Notes: generated from the letters alone by a model not told the origin. DNA of 64,000 nucleotides from Methanosarcinales archaeon Methan_01 (GCA_001602645.1 LUYE01000048.1:28143-92142), one strand, 5' to 3'. Shown: positions 1 to 10,340, numbered from the stretch's first letter. Numbers and translations are program-made.

Positions 1-84
1 ACATATCCCAGCACGGAGAGAAGGCCTATGCCTAGCGGAGAGATAGGTGGGAAGAATACCGGAGATCCGATTGGATAGAGGTGA

Positions 85-420
<336 letters not shown>

Positions 421-550
421 AGGCCAACCTTGCAACCTTCCTCCATCCTCCTTTCCTTTATAGATGCCATCTATTGAGCAGATCCGATCTCTCTTCTTCC
501 ACCTCCACCTGGTCCAAAAATCCCTATGAAGGGATCGGCCGTCTATCCCC

Positions 551-2686
551 CTATCGAGGTCGCTGCCAGATCCCCATCCTCTTCTGGACGGGGGTCACCT
601 TCGGCTCGGGGGGTACCGGGGGGTTCTTCAGGGAGACCGAGGGGTCGCCGTAGAGGTTCATGACGTACCAGTTCATCGTCGTCTCGCTGGAAGTCCCGGG
701 GTAGACGGTCCCTTTCGCCTGGTAGAGGGCGTCGCCGGCGGCAAGCTCCTGGACCTGCCTGTTCACGTACTCGTATCCGAGCCCCGAGTTTGAGGGGCTA
801 CCGTCGAAGGTGCCGTAAGCTTGATTGACGTAGTACCAGGAGACCCTCGTCGCCGAGACGGTCCCGATCCCGCCGTTCTTCAGGATGGAGTAGGCGAGGT
901 TATTGGTCGTCTCGGGCTCGGCGTTGAGGCAGGAGCACTGATAGGTGAAGGAGGGGTGGGCGTCGTCGAGGCTGGCACTCTGACTGCTTTCGAAGAGGAG
1001 ACCACCATTGCATCCGGAATAGCCTATGGACGCCGCCGTCGGGCTCCCATGGCCCCACCAGCAGACGATCCCGTAGTCGCCGGCGGCCCACCGGTCCCTC
1101 ACCGCCGTCCCTCCGTGGAGCTCCTCCTCGCTATCATACTTGGAGTCTGCACACGATCCGACCGTCCCCTGCTGGTACATCCGCCAGGAGAAGTAGCCTC
1201 CGGGGTTGAGATAATCGTCCCGCATCTGCTCGCTGAGGCGGGCCCCATCGGTCGACGAGTCGCTGAAGGCCATGGGGAGGAGGGCAGACTTCCGCCAGTC
1301 GGTGCTGGAGGAGAGCTCGTAGAGGATGATCTTCTGGAGGATCCCGTCGAGGGTCTGGTAGTCGGCGTCGTATACGGGGATCCTGCCGACGTAGACCTCG
1401 GGGGTGAAGTCGACGCCGCCGGCGACGGGATAATCCTTCCCAGACCCCCACTGGCCGTAGATCTGGTCGCCGTTCTTGTCCCAGTTCCCGGTGAGGTCGG
1501 CGTAGAAGTAGTCGGTCGGTGCATCGCGGTAGGTCGTCGCCGTCCGCCTCGGCCAGCACATCTTCATGGGGATGTCGCCCTCGCCGCTCTCGAAGGGTCG
1601 GGGATCGCCAACAAGAAGGACGTACTTTATCCCCAGGGAGGCGTAGTTCTCCTTCAGCCACTGGCGGATCTTCTCTGCCCTGTTGTTCGGGGCCTGGCCC
1701 GTCAGGGGCAAAAAGTCGCTCTCGGTGACCACGAGGACGCTGTACCCGAGCCGCTCCTTGTGGGCGATGAAGTCGTCGAGCTTTCCGCTCCCCGCGACGA
1801 TGGCGCTGGTGGTGATGATGACGTAATCGTAAGCCGCTCCCGCCCGCGCCTCGAGCCGATCATCCTCGGCCTCGGGGTACCAGGGCCTCCCGTCCTCGTA
1901 GTTGTCGAAGAGCGTGGAGGCGACCTCGTCCATGACCGCGTCCGCCGCAAGGGTATTATCTAAGGGCTCGGGGGAGGATCGATAGCTGATCTCGACGACG
2001 CAGCTCTTGACGAGGGTGAGCCTCTTTGAGACGGGGTTGTACTGGAGGGGGAAGAAGTCGACCCTCGCAAACTTCCACTTCCTCATCTCGGAGTAGGGGA
2101 GGAGGACGGCGAACGGCTCCGGGTAATTTTCGTCCCTCTCGTAGACGGCGAGGTTCCTGCCGTCGACGATCGTCTTTCCCAGGCCCCAGTATTCGGCCCA
2201 GGCCACCCCACCAAATTCGTCGTCGGCGGGGGCAGGGGCGAGGGGCCCCACCGGCCCGATCTCGTACGTCCCCTCCAGGACCTGGACCTCTTGGGAGACG
2301 ACCTCCATCGAGAGCTCCGACCCGACGGCCTCGGGCGGCACGAGGATGTTGTAGACCCGGTGGACGAGCAGGGGGTCCCCCGGGGAGGTGGTGGAGGCGA
2401 AGCCCTCCATCGCCACGACGTCGAACCCCTCCCCGTCTTCGGCGATGGATAGCTCCCCCGCCTCCAGGACGATCCGGACCTTCCCACCCGACAGATCCGA
2501 ATCTGACGGCGGTTCTGGTCCTACCGGAGATGGCCCCCCGTCCTCCGGGGCCGATAGGCCGACGAGGCTCAGTAGGAATATGACCGCGATGACGCCGACG
2601 ATGGCGGGACGAAAACCGGTGGGCGCCCTCCGGGGCGTCAGCCCGCCGTCCCTCGAACCCTGAACTCCATTAGAATCACCTGGCAT
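551..2686 (-). CDS. Secreted/membrane-anchored gingipain-like C25 family peptidase
   Basis: N-terminal TM/signal segment; YDYVIITTSAIV...FIAHKERLGYSVLVVTE, DIPMK, YVGRIPVY, WWGHGSPTA (catalytic His) and YQCSCLNAE (catalytic Cys). Confidence 0.85.
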   Translation of the reverse strand: MPGDSNGVQGSRDGGLTPRRAPTGFRPAIVGVIAVIFLLSLVGLSAPEDGGPSPVGPEPPSDSDLSGGKVRIVLEAGELSIAEDGEGFDVVAMEGFASTTSPGDPLLVHRVYNILVPPEAVGSELSMEVVSQEVQVLEGTYEIGPVGPLAPAPADDEFGGVAWAEYWGLGKTIVDGRNLAVYERDENYPEPFAVLLPYSEMRKWKFARVDFFPLQYNPVSKRLTLVKSCVVEISYRSSPEPLDNTLAADAVMDEVASTLFDNYEDGRPWYPEAEDDRLEARAGAAYDYVIITTSAIVAGSGKLDDFIAHKERLGYSVLVVTESDFLPLTGQAPNNRAEKIRQWLKENYASLGIKYVLLVGDPRPFESGEGDIPMKMCWPRRTATTYRDAPTDYFYADLTGNWDKNGDQIYGQWGSGKDYPVAGGVDFTPEVYVGRIPVYDADYQTLDGILQKIILYELSSSTDWRKSALLPMAFSDSSTDGARLSEQMRDDYLNPGGYFSWRMYQQGTVGSCADSKYDSEEELHGGTAVRDRWAAGDYGIVCWWGHGSPTAASIGYSGCNGGLLFESSQSASLDDAHPSFTYQCSCLNAEPETTNNLAYSILKNGGIGTVSATRVSWYYVNQAYGTFDGSPSNSGLGYEYVNRQVQELAAGDALYQAKGTVYPGTSSETTMNWYVMNLYGDPSVSLKNPPVPPEPKVTPVQKRMGIWQRPR

Positions 2687-3027
2687 GAAGAGAACCCCCT
2701 TCTACTTTTGCCCGATCACGCTTATAGCTCGGCGATGAGCTCCGATCCGGTCATCGATGCCCAAAAAATCAGGCCGAGGGACTCCCTTCAGGCACGGGTT
2801 TCATCGGGGCCGAACGGATCGATCTCTACTTATATCCAGGGGCTTCGGATAAATAGACTTTCCTTCTGGCCGTCTCCGGGATTCAGGGCGACCACAACTG
2901 GGTCATTCGAAGGCGCGGGCGGGGAGGCTCCAGTGGCTGAGGAGCAAGGTCGGTGGAGGCACCGGATTGATTCGACATTTCTGGTAAAGAATGTATATAA
3001 AGATATTATTCTAGTATGCTCACACCC

Positions 3028-4008
3028 TCATCCTCCACCCAGAAATCCCACCACCGCCTCCACCGTCTCCTCCGGATGGCTGATCCAGAAGAGGTGCCCC
3101 GCCCCCTCGATGATGCGAAGCTCCGCGCCGGGGATCTTCTCTGCCAGAATCAAACCGTTCTCCGGCGGGATCAGGATGTCGGAGTCGCCGGCCATGACCA
3201 GCGTCGGGGCGCGGATCTCTTCGAGCCGGTCGCCGATATCGAAGGCCCGGTAGGCGGCCAGCTGCGCCCGGTAGGCCTCGAGGCTGCTCGGGTGGGCCAT
3301 ATTCGCCTGGATCTTCCGCTCGACGATATCCGGATGAGCGTCGATGAACTCTTGGGGATACCCAGCGGGGGCGGACCACCAGAGCGCCTCGTGGAGCGTC
3401 AGGTCGAGCCGCGGCTCAAGGTATGCCTGAACCTCCGGGGGCGCGCAGACCGAGGCCTCGCCCCCGGGGCTGGTGGCGCCGAGGATCAGCCTGCCGATCC
3501 GCTCCGGATGGCGGACGGCCATCTCCTGGGCGATCATCCCTCCCATGGAGACGCCGAAGACGTCAGCCCGCCCGATCTCCAGAGCGTCGAGGAGGCCGAC
3601 GGCGTCCTCGGCCATCTCCTCGATGGAATAGGGGCCGGGGGGCTGCTCGCTCCGGCCAGAGCCCCGGTTGTCGAAGGCGATCACCGAGCGGCCCTCGGCC
3701 AGCCTCTCCGGCAGGACCCACCCCCAGTCGAGGACGTGGCCGCCGAGGCCCATGATCAGGAGGAGGGGCTCACCCTCGCCAGAAATCTCGTAATACAATC
3801 TTATCCCACCCACCGTGACCTCGCCGCTCGCCTCGGAGGAGGCTTCGCCACCCTTCACCATACCGGAGGCCTCCGCCGCAGAGGCCGAGGAGAGGAGGAC
3901 CAGAGCGAAGACGGCGGCGGCGATCGCCAGGGCCGGGGATGGGCCAGGCGATCTGAACCGAGACGGTCCGAGGAAGCTCATGCCTGGGATCGCCTTCTTC
4001 AAAGCCAT
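3028..4008 (-). CDS. Secreted alpha/beta hydrolase
   Basis: Hydrophobic N-terminus; VIAFDNRGSGRS, FGVSMGGMIAQEMA nucleophile elbow, C-terminal GAGHLFW His. Confidence 0.88.
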   Translation of the reverse strand: MALKKAIPGMSFLGPSRFRSPGPSPALAIAAAVFALVLLSSASAAEASGMVKGGEASSEASGEVTVGGIRLYYEISGEGEPLLLIMGLGGHVLDWGWVLPERLAEGRSVIAFDNRGSGRSEQPPGPYSIEEMAEDAVGLLDALEIGRADVFGVSMGGMIAQEMAVRHPERIGRLILGATSPGGEASVCAPPEVQAYLEPRLDLTLHEALWWSAPAGYPQEFIDAHPDIVERKIQANMAHPSSLEAYRAQLAAYRAFDIGDRLEEIRAPTLVMAGDSDILIPPENGLILAEKIPGAELRIIEGAGHLFWISHPEETVEAVVGFLGGG

Positions 4009-4035
4009 AAATCTCTTTCTCCGAAGAGAGGCCGG

Positions 4036-5475
4036 TCAGGGGACCTCGTCCAGGAGGTCGTGGAGGTTGAAGTGCTCAAAGCCGCCCCGCTGCGCCGGAA
4101 AGCCCCGGATCGCCAGCCACAGGTCCCCGCCCTCGGGGCGGGCGACGAGGGACCACATGTTGGCGATGTGGGCCTTGAAGGCCCCGACCGGCTCCCTCGC
4201 CCGGTAGGCGAAGTCGGGGTAGAGGGCAGAGATGGTGCAGAGGATGTTGTTCGTCCAGGAGGGAAAGCCCTCCGGCCGGACCATCCGGGTGTAGGGGTCG
4301 TAGCGGTCGCTGAGGATCTCGATGGCCACCTCGGGGGTGATCTCGCCGTAGTGGTCGTGGATCAGCTGGCCGTACCTCTCAAACCTGCTGGGAGCCTGGA
4401 CGAAGAAGTTGTACGGGTCCCGGAGGCCCGCCTGCCATCTATCGATGGTGGAGACGTCGGATAGCCCGTTGACGGGGGCCTGGTCCCTCACCATGTTGTA
4501 CCCCGAGTAGCCCATCCAGCCGGGGTAGCAGTTGGAGTGGTTCGTCTGCCAGAGGGCTTCGACCCCGTCCATGGGATGGCGGACGCAGACCCTCTTTGAG
4601 GAGGTCTCGACGACCGCCGCCTCTCTTGCGACGCCATCGGCGACGTGGTAGGCGATCCCGGCACACCGGGGATATTCCCTCAATATTCTGACGGCGTCGT
4701 CGACGGTCTTCGCCCGGGTCAGAAGAAGGCGGGTGAAGACCGCGATGCCGCAGCCGGCCATCGTCTCGTGGCGCATCGAGCTGAGCTGGGTCATCATCTC
4801 AAACCCCGCCTCATTGACGCCTCCATCTAGGCCGATCATCCCCGGATAGGTCATGAAGACGTGGCCGAACCCGTCGTCGGGAGCGGCGACCACCATCATC
4901 CGGCATTCGAGCTGGCCGGGCATGTTGAAGTTGTCCTCGTTCTTCCCGAAGATCAGCTCGCCTCCCCCCCCGGCCCCCTCGTCCCAGGCGGAGAAGCTGC
5001 TGCACCCCCCTGCAGGCGGTGCCAGGGGCGCAGGCCCCTCCCTATCCCCCTCATCGGCAACACCGCCGCCGTCTGGGCCGGGGCTGCAACTCCAAAAGTT
5101 CGGATGGCAGTAGATGCACCACTGGTCGTAGTTGGTGTTCCACAGGAGGATCTCCTCGAGGGTCGCCCTTCCGCCGCCGTCCCGGACTCCGTCGGCGATC
5201 CCCTCCATCTCCACCTTGAGCTCCTTCGGAAGATGCGGCTCGGCCCTCCTCTGGCCGATCCACAGCATCTCCTCCGCCCGGTCGAGCTCCGAGTCGGCCT
5301 GGAGGGCGACGTAGGCGGCTGTGGCCGGAAGCGTCGTCTTCACCATCAGGTCGATCTCCTTCGCCAGCAACCGGCCGTGCTGGTAGCCCATCTCGTAGGG
5401 GCTCCCGGCGAGGCGGAGGATCTTCACCCCCCTCTCCACTTTCAGCTCCGCCTTTTCCATCGCCTCATATCTCAT
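4036..5475 (-). CDS. C45-family (acyl-CoA:6-APA acyltransferase-like) Ntn hydrolase
   Basis: YEMGYQHGRLLAKEI N-terminus; GGCSSFSAW with candidate autocatalytic Cys; FGKNEDNFN; WQTNHSN. Confidence 0.8.
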   Translation of the reverse strand: MRYEAMEKAELKVERGVKILRLAGSPYEMGYQHGRLLAKEIDLMVKTTLPATAAYVALQADSELDRAEEMLWIGQRRAEPHLPKELKVEMEGIADGVRDGGGRATLEEILLWNTNYDQWCIYCHPNFWSCSPGPDGGGVADEGDREGPAPLAPPAGGCSSFSAWDEGAGGGGELIFGKNEDNFNMPGQLECRMMVVAAPDDGFGHVFMTYPGMIGLDGGVNEAGFEMMTQLSSMRHETMAGCGIAVFTRLLLTRAKTVDDAVRILREYPRCAGIAYHVADGVAREAAVVETSSKRVCVRHPMDGVEALWQTNHSNCYPGWMGYSGYNMVRDQAPVNGLSDVSTIDRWQAGLRDPYNFFVQAPSRFERYGQLIHDHYGEITPEVAIEILSDRYDPYTRMVRPEGFPSWTNNILCTISALYPDFAYRAREPVGAFKAHIANMWSLVARPEGGDLWLAIRGFPAQRGGFEHFNLHDLLDEVP

Positions 5476-5553
5476 ATCCGCCCCATCTCCCGATGAAGAT
5501 CTCTCCTCCCCGCCTCGGCCCCGGCATAAAACCCCGGCCGTTTATAGGTCCCA

Positions 5554-7599
5554 TCAGATCGCGCCATCGTCGAAGGTGGCATCAGGAGAGTGGAAATACC
5601 TGACGACGACGGACTCGGCCTCTGGATCCACCGATATCACCTGGAACTTGACGTAGCCGTCATGGCACCTGGCGACGATGGTATGCCCTTCCAGGAGAGG
5701 GGGTATCAGGGGCGATCTGTCCCATTCTGCAGGAACGGCTCTAACAGAAGCCAAATCGACCGACCCCATGTCCCTGGTCTGGCTGACCCGGTTCTGATCG
5801 TCGAGATGGGTGTTCCTCCACCAGAGGTACCCGGCGTCCCGAGGATAATCCGGATGGTCTTCGGCGCTGGGCTGCCAGCTTATGATCTCTCCATCGAAGG
5901 TGGGGTATTCGCCGGTTTCACCCAAAGAGAAGTCGAACCCCGAATGGTTGAGGGCGGCCTCTCGATACGAAGTCGCCGTCCCACTGGCGTTACCAAAAGA
6001 GACCTCTTTCACCCCTTCGGACTTCGTTCCGACGGCTCCGCCCTCCTGAGGAGCGGAACCTCTCGCCCCGAGGCCTCCGCCGACGGCCCGGAAGGAGTAG
6101 CCGACGTTGTGAGAGTTTCCCGCCAGGTCGGCGACGCCGATGTAGTACCAGCCGGGCCCGGGAGCTTCATATTTGAGGGTGGCCAGGTCCCCGGGGTTTG
6201 AGGCGTCCGCCCTGGTGATGAAGTTGAAGTTCTTCCCGTAGAGGTCGATCCTCGCCCTCATATCTTCGGGGACGGATTCGAGCTTCACCTCCAGGTCCCC
6301 TGGGCCCTCCATCCATATCTTGTAGAGGTCCACGTCCCCCGCCGGGAAGATTACTCCTCCTACAGCCTCGCTGGGGGTGATGGGGGCGGCGTCCCCTATC
6401 TCGCCGTTCGGCTCGTTTCCGTCTGTAACCTCCTCAAAGGAGGCGGCAAAGCTGTAAGGCTGGTTATGGGATTTGCCCGCCAGGTCGAGGATACCGATAT
6501 GATATACCCCAGGATCTCTTATGTTGAGGGTGAGGGTCGTCCTGTCCCCCGGGTTTGAGGCGTCAATCCTCGTGATCCAGTTGAAGCTCTTGCCGTAGAG
6601 GTCGATCCTCGTCCTCATCTCCTCGGGGAGGTCGTTCAATTTCACCTCCAAGATTCCGGGGCTCGGCGCCTCGATCTTGAAGAAGTCTACGTCCCCCTTG
6701 GAAAAGATGCGCCCCTCTATCTGATCGCCGAAGGCGATGGCCACCGCATCCCCGATCTCGCCGTTCGGCTCGTTCTCGTCGATCACCGCCTCAAAGCCCG
6801 CTTTGAAGGCGTATGGGACGTGGTAGGAGCCTCCCGAGAGGTCGACGATCCCGATGTAGTAACATACCGGATACCATCCATAAGGATTGACCACGTCATG
6901 CTTCAGGGTCACCAGATCTCCGGGGTTCGATGCGTCTTTCCTGGTGATGAAGTTGAAGTTCTTCCCGTAGAGGTCGATCCTCGTCCTCATCCCCTCAGGG
7001 ACGGATTGGGCCTTCACCTCCAGGATCCCAGGGCCGGTTACATAGACCTTGTAGATCTCCGCGTCCCCCTTCGGGAAGATGTACCCCTCGACGAGGTCGC
7101 CGAATCCGATGGATATGGCGTCCCCCGCCTCCCCGTTCGGCTCATTTACGTCGACGACGGGCTCAAAGCCGAGATTGAAGGTGTACCCAGTATCGTGGGA
7201 CTTCCCCACCAGGTCGACGATCCCGATGTAATACCGGCCCGGGTCTGCCAGATCGAGGGTCAGGGTCACCAGGTCTCCGGGGTTTGAGGCGTCAATCCTC
7301 GTGATCCAGTTGAAGTTCTTCCCGTAGAGGTCGATCCTCGCCCTCATCTCCTCGGGGAGGTCGTTCAATTTCACCTCCAGGATGCCGGGGGTGGCGACCT
7401 CAAAGCCGAAGAAGTCCAGATCCCCCGCCGGATTTATCGCCCCCGCCGCGGAACCGCCTGTGCTCATCCACGTGGCGTCTCCCAGCTCGCTGTTCGGCTC
7501 GTTGGGATCGATCTGACAGTATCCCGTCGTCGCCATCGTCAAAAATACAAAAGTTGCATAGATCAGCCCAGGGGCTGATCGTCGGAGAGTTCCCATCAT
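5554..7599 (-). CDS. Secreted protein with four tandem PPC-like (pre-peptidase C-terminal) repeats
   Basis: Signal peptide; four ~115-aa repeats beginning NEPN(G/S)E.GDA and containing RIDLYGKxFNxITRxDASNPGD. Confidence 0.8.
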   Translation of the reverse strand: MMGTLRRSAPGLIYATFVFLTMATTGYCQIDPNEPNSELGDATWMSTGGSAAGAINPAGDLDFFGFEVATPGILEVKLNDLPEEMRARIDLYGKNFNWITRIDASNPGDLVTLTLDLADPGRYYIGIVDLVGKSHDTGYTFNLGFEPVVDVNEPNGEAGDAISIGFGDLVEGYIFPKGDAEIYKVYVTGPGILEVKAQSVPEGMRTRIDLYGKNFNFITRKDASNPGDLVTLKHDVVNPYGWYPVCYYIGIVDLSGGSYHVPYAFKAGFEAVIDENEPNGEIGDAVAIAFGDQIEGRIFSKGDVDFFKIEAPSPGILEVKLNDLPEEMRTRIDLYGKSFNWITRIDASNPGDRTTLTLNIRDPGVYHIGILDLAGKSHNQPYSFAASFEEVTDGNEPNGEIGDAAPITPSEAVGGVIFPAGDVDLYKIWMEGPGDLEVKLESVPEDMRARIDLYGKNFNFITRADASNPGDLATLKYEAPGPGWYYIGVADLAGNSHNVGYSFRAVGGGLGARGSAPQEGGAVGTKSEGVKEVSFGNASGTATSYREAALNHSGFDFSLGETGEYPTFDGEIISWQPSAEDHPDYPRDAGYLWWRNTHLDDQNRVSQTRDMGSVDLASVRAVPAEWDRSPLIPPLLEGHTIVARCHDGYVKFQVISVDPEAESVVVRYFHSPDATFDDGAI

Positions 7600-7663
7600 G
7601 TCAAATAACTATCTCCGGGAAGTGCCAAAAAGTTTGCGGGATGGGGAGGAGGTGGGGACCAAG

Positions 7664-7692
7664 GGCGGACCGCCCCTCTAAGGGGGTCCGCC
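7664..7692. other. Intergenic stem-loop
   Basis: GGCGGACC-g-CCCC / GGGG-GTCCGCC inverted repeat just downstream of the stop of the 7701-9218 gene. Confidence 0.5.
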
Positions 7693-7700
7693 TCCGATGC

Positions 7701-9218
7701 CTACCCCCCGGGCCCCAGGGTCACCATCACGTTGTCTAGGCCGCCGACGTCCCTCATGTTGCTGTACTCCCCCCGGATCCAGACCTCCGAGACGTCCTTC
7801 ATCACCTCCTCGAAGCCTCTCCCACCCTCCTTGAAGCTCGAGGGGACGAGAGAGACCTGGCGGCGGGTCCAGGCCTTGCCGGGCGGGTCTGAGGACCAGG
7901 AGAGGTAAGACCCGTCGCGACCGTATATCCGGACCACGTCCCCGAAGGTGGAGCTGCCGTTACCCGACTCAATCTCGACGATCTCGAAGCTCAGAGTGCC
8001 CCCGATGTAGCCGGTCCAGTCCCCCGACCAGGAAGGCGGGGAGACGTAGTACCAGGTCTGGCCCGAACCCTGGTCCTCCCCCCGGAGATAGCCGCCGGGA
8101 TCCCCTCCGGACTCCCTCCACGAGAGGGCGACGTCCCGGCCCTCCCGCCATCCCTCGTCGCCGAGGTCGAAGGTGCTGACGAGGTCGGTTGCGACCGGTA
8201 AAGAGACCAGGACGTTGTCGATCCCCTCCAAGTCTCCCCTATCCGAGTACTCGCCCCTGATGACGACCCGATCCACCGACCTCATCACCCTCGAGAAGGC
8301 CTCATCGGTGGTCCCGAAGGCGGCGGGGGTGAGGTCGAACCGGTGGTGGGTCCAGCCCCCCTCGGGAGTCATTCCGGATGGCGAGGGTGGGATCGTGACC
8401 TCCGACCCGTCGGATCCAAAGATCTTCACCAGATCTGCCTCGTAGGCCTTCCCCTTCCCCGAGTCGAAGACCTTCAGGTCGAAGGTCAGAGACCCGCCTA
8501 CGTAAGGGGTCCAGTCCCCCGACCAGGACCGGGGCGAGGCGAAGTACCAGGTGCTGCCGTCCCCGAGGTCCCTGCCCGATAGGAAACCTCCGCCGTTTCC
8601 GCCCCCCTCAACCCAGGAGATGGAGACGTCCCCCTCGGGCCTCCACTCCCCGTCGCCGTCGTCGAAGTTCGTGGCGAGGTCCAGCCCCGAGGGCGGGGCG
8701 ACGACGACGTCGTCGAGCCCCAGGGTCGAGGCCTTCCCGGCATCGAAAACCCCGATGGAGATCCCGTCCACATATCTCATCGTCCTTCGGAAATCCGCCT
8801 CCGGGACGGCGAAGTTTGTGGCGTTGAGGACCACCTCGCGACGTTCCCAGCACCTCTCCGGCGGGGGAGAAGAGGTGGACAGGACCGTCCCGTCCGATGA
8901 GTGGATCCTCACCTTCATCCCCTCGGGCCCCGATCCTCCGGAGGCGATGAGCCTCAGATCGAAGCTCAATACGCCCCCGACGTACCGGCTCCAGTCGCCG
9001 GACCAGGATCCAGGAGACCGATAGCTCCAGCCGTCGTCGCCCTCCCCTTCCAGAAAGCCGCCCGGATCGCCCCCAAACCGCTGCCAGGTCATATGGCCTC
9101 CCCCCTCCCCACCCCATCCCTCATCCTCCTCGCCGAAGGTGCTGGCCAGGGTCGAGGCCGAGCCCTCCATGACGAGAGCGAAGAGGGCAACCATCGATAG
9201 CATACCGATTGACTTCAT
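7701..9218 (-). CDS. Secreted protein with three laminin-B (domain IV)-like repeats
   Basis: Signal peptide; three repeats of the form GDxGGFLxGxDxGxGxTWYFxSPxSWSGDWTxYxGGxLxFxL. Confidence 0.72.
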   Translation of the reverse strand: MKSIGMLSMVALFALVMEGSASTLASTFGEEDEGWGGEGGGHMTWQRFGGDPGGFLEGEGDDGWSYRSPGSWSGDWSRYVGGVLSFDLRLIASGGSGPEGMKVRIHSSDGTVLSTSSPPPERCWERREVVLNATNFAVPEADFRRTMRYVDGISIGVFDAGKASTLGLDDVVVAPPSGLDLATNFDDGDGEWRPEGDVSISWVEGGGNGGGFLSGRDLGDGSTWYFASPRSWSGDWTPYVGGSLTFDLKVFDSGKGKAYEADLVKIFGSDGSEVTIPPSPSGMTPEGGWTHHRFDLTPAAFGTTDEAFSRVMRSVDRVVIRGEYSDRGDLEGIDNVLVSLPVATDLVSTFDLGDEGWREGRDVALSWRESGGDPGGYLRGEDQGSGQTWYYVSPPSWSGDWTGYIGGTLSFEIVEIESGNGSSTFGDVVRIYGRDGSYLSWSSDPPGKAWTRRQVSLVPSSFKEGGRGFEEVMKDVSEVWIRGEYSNMRDVGGLDNVMVTLGPGG

Positions 9219-9479
9219 ATCCTCTGCTCCTCCTCCCTACTTTTGCATATGTCATATAATATCTTTTATCCTTCAACGCATAACTTCAATATATTTCTTC
9301 CTGAGATTTTGATCTATGAGTTCCGTTATCCCTTCAAAAGATGGAAGGAAACCCATACAAAGATAATCTGAAAAAGTGGAAGAGATCTCCGGCCTCCCCC
9401 CCGGGGAGCTATTTTCAAAAAGACGCAACTGCAGGTCATGTTTCGCAACAACTAAATATTGATCCCGCAAACCATCTCC

Positions 9480-10340
9480 GAGATGTTCGAGGCCTGGGAC
9501 GAGTACCATCTGATCAACGGGGAGCTTTTGAGGCTGACGGAGAGGCTTCCGGCCTCGGGGCTGGGGGAGGTGATCAGGTACGTCCTCACCACCCCCGGAA
9601 AGCGGGTCAGGCCCCTCATCCTCGTCCTCTCCTCGAAGGCCTTCGGCTGCGACGCGGCCGAATCGGTCAGAGCCGCCCTCGCCCTGGAGCTGGTCCACGC
9701 CGCCTCCCTCGTCCACGATGACATCCTCGACGGAGGGACGGAGCGGAGGGGAGTCGAGAGCGCCCTCAAGAGGTACGGGATGGAGGCGGCCCTCCTCTGC
9801 GGCGACTACCTGATATCCAGGTCCATTGGCCTCATCTCCGGCTACAGCCAGGAGGTGATCGAGGCCTTCTCCCAGGCCTGCGTCGAGATGTCGGAGGGGG
9901 AGATGCTCGACCTCGCCAGCAGGACGAGGCCCGAGGATTACTACCTCTGCATATGCAAGAAGACGGCCTCGCTCATCTCCGCCTCCTCCAAGATCGGTTG
10001 CCTCATAGCCGGCGCTCGCGCCGACGACGTCGCCCTCTTCGAGAGCTACGGTATGCACCTGGGCCTCGCCTACCAGGTCGCCGACGACCTGAACGAATTT
10101 CTGGGGATGGAGAAGGGGAAGTCTTCGGCGAAGACCTCCGCCACCCTCCCCGTGATATACCGGAGAGACCACTCGGCGGAGGCGACGGTCCGCCTCTGCG
10201 CCGAGGCGATCCGGGTGCACTGCCGCGCCGCGAAGAGGGCCCTGGCCGAGGCGGGGGGGGACGAGGAGGTCAAGGGGAGGCTTGGAAGCATAGTCGACAA
10301 ATGGGGAGAGGAATGCAAGTCGCTGAAAGACCGCTATTGA
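9480..10340 (+). CDS. Polyprenyl (long-chain) diphosphate synthase
   Basis: LVHAASLVHDDILDGGTERRG first Asp-rich motif; GLAYQVADDLNEF second motif. ATG at 9480 chosen over TTG 9459 because TAAATATT lies about 25-30 nt upstream. Confidence 0.9.
   Translation, partial: EMFEAWDEYHLINGELLRLTERLPASGLGEVIRYVLTTPGKRVRPLILVLSSKAFGCDAAESVRAALALELVHAASLVHDDILDGGTERRGVESALKRYGMEAALLCGDYLISRSIGLISGYSQEVIEAFSQACVEMSEGEMLDLASRTRPEDYYLCICKKTASLISASSKIGCLIAGARADDVALFESYGMHLGLAYQVADDLNEFLGMEKGKSSAKTSATLPVIYRRDHSAEATVRLCAEAIRVHCRAAKRALAEAGGDEEVKGRLGSIVDKWGEECKSLKDRY

Noticed and set aside
821-1963. 380-aa plus-strand ORF antisense to the C25 peptidase
   Set aside because: High-GC antisense reading frame; low-complexity composition and no domain, while the minus strand has a clear peptidase.
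2985-3010. TATATAAA-like element as promoter for an unknown RNA
   Set aside because: AT-rich and near-symmetric on both strands; no conserved RNA structure or ORF could be supported in 2687-3027.
3016-4464. 482-aa plus-strand ORF spanning two minus-strand genes
   Set aside because: Spurious GC-driven frame opposite the alpha/beta hydrolase and C45 genes.
9953-10312. N-terminal 120 aa of the 503-aa radical SAM ORF
   Set aside because: Out-of-frame reading of the prenyl synthase gene; the real start is ATG 10313.
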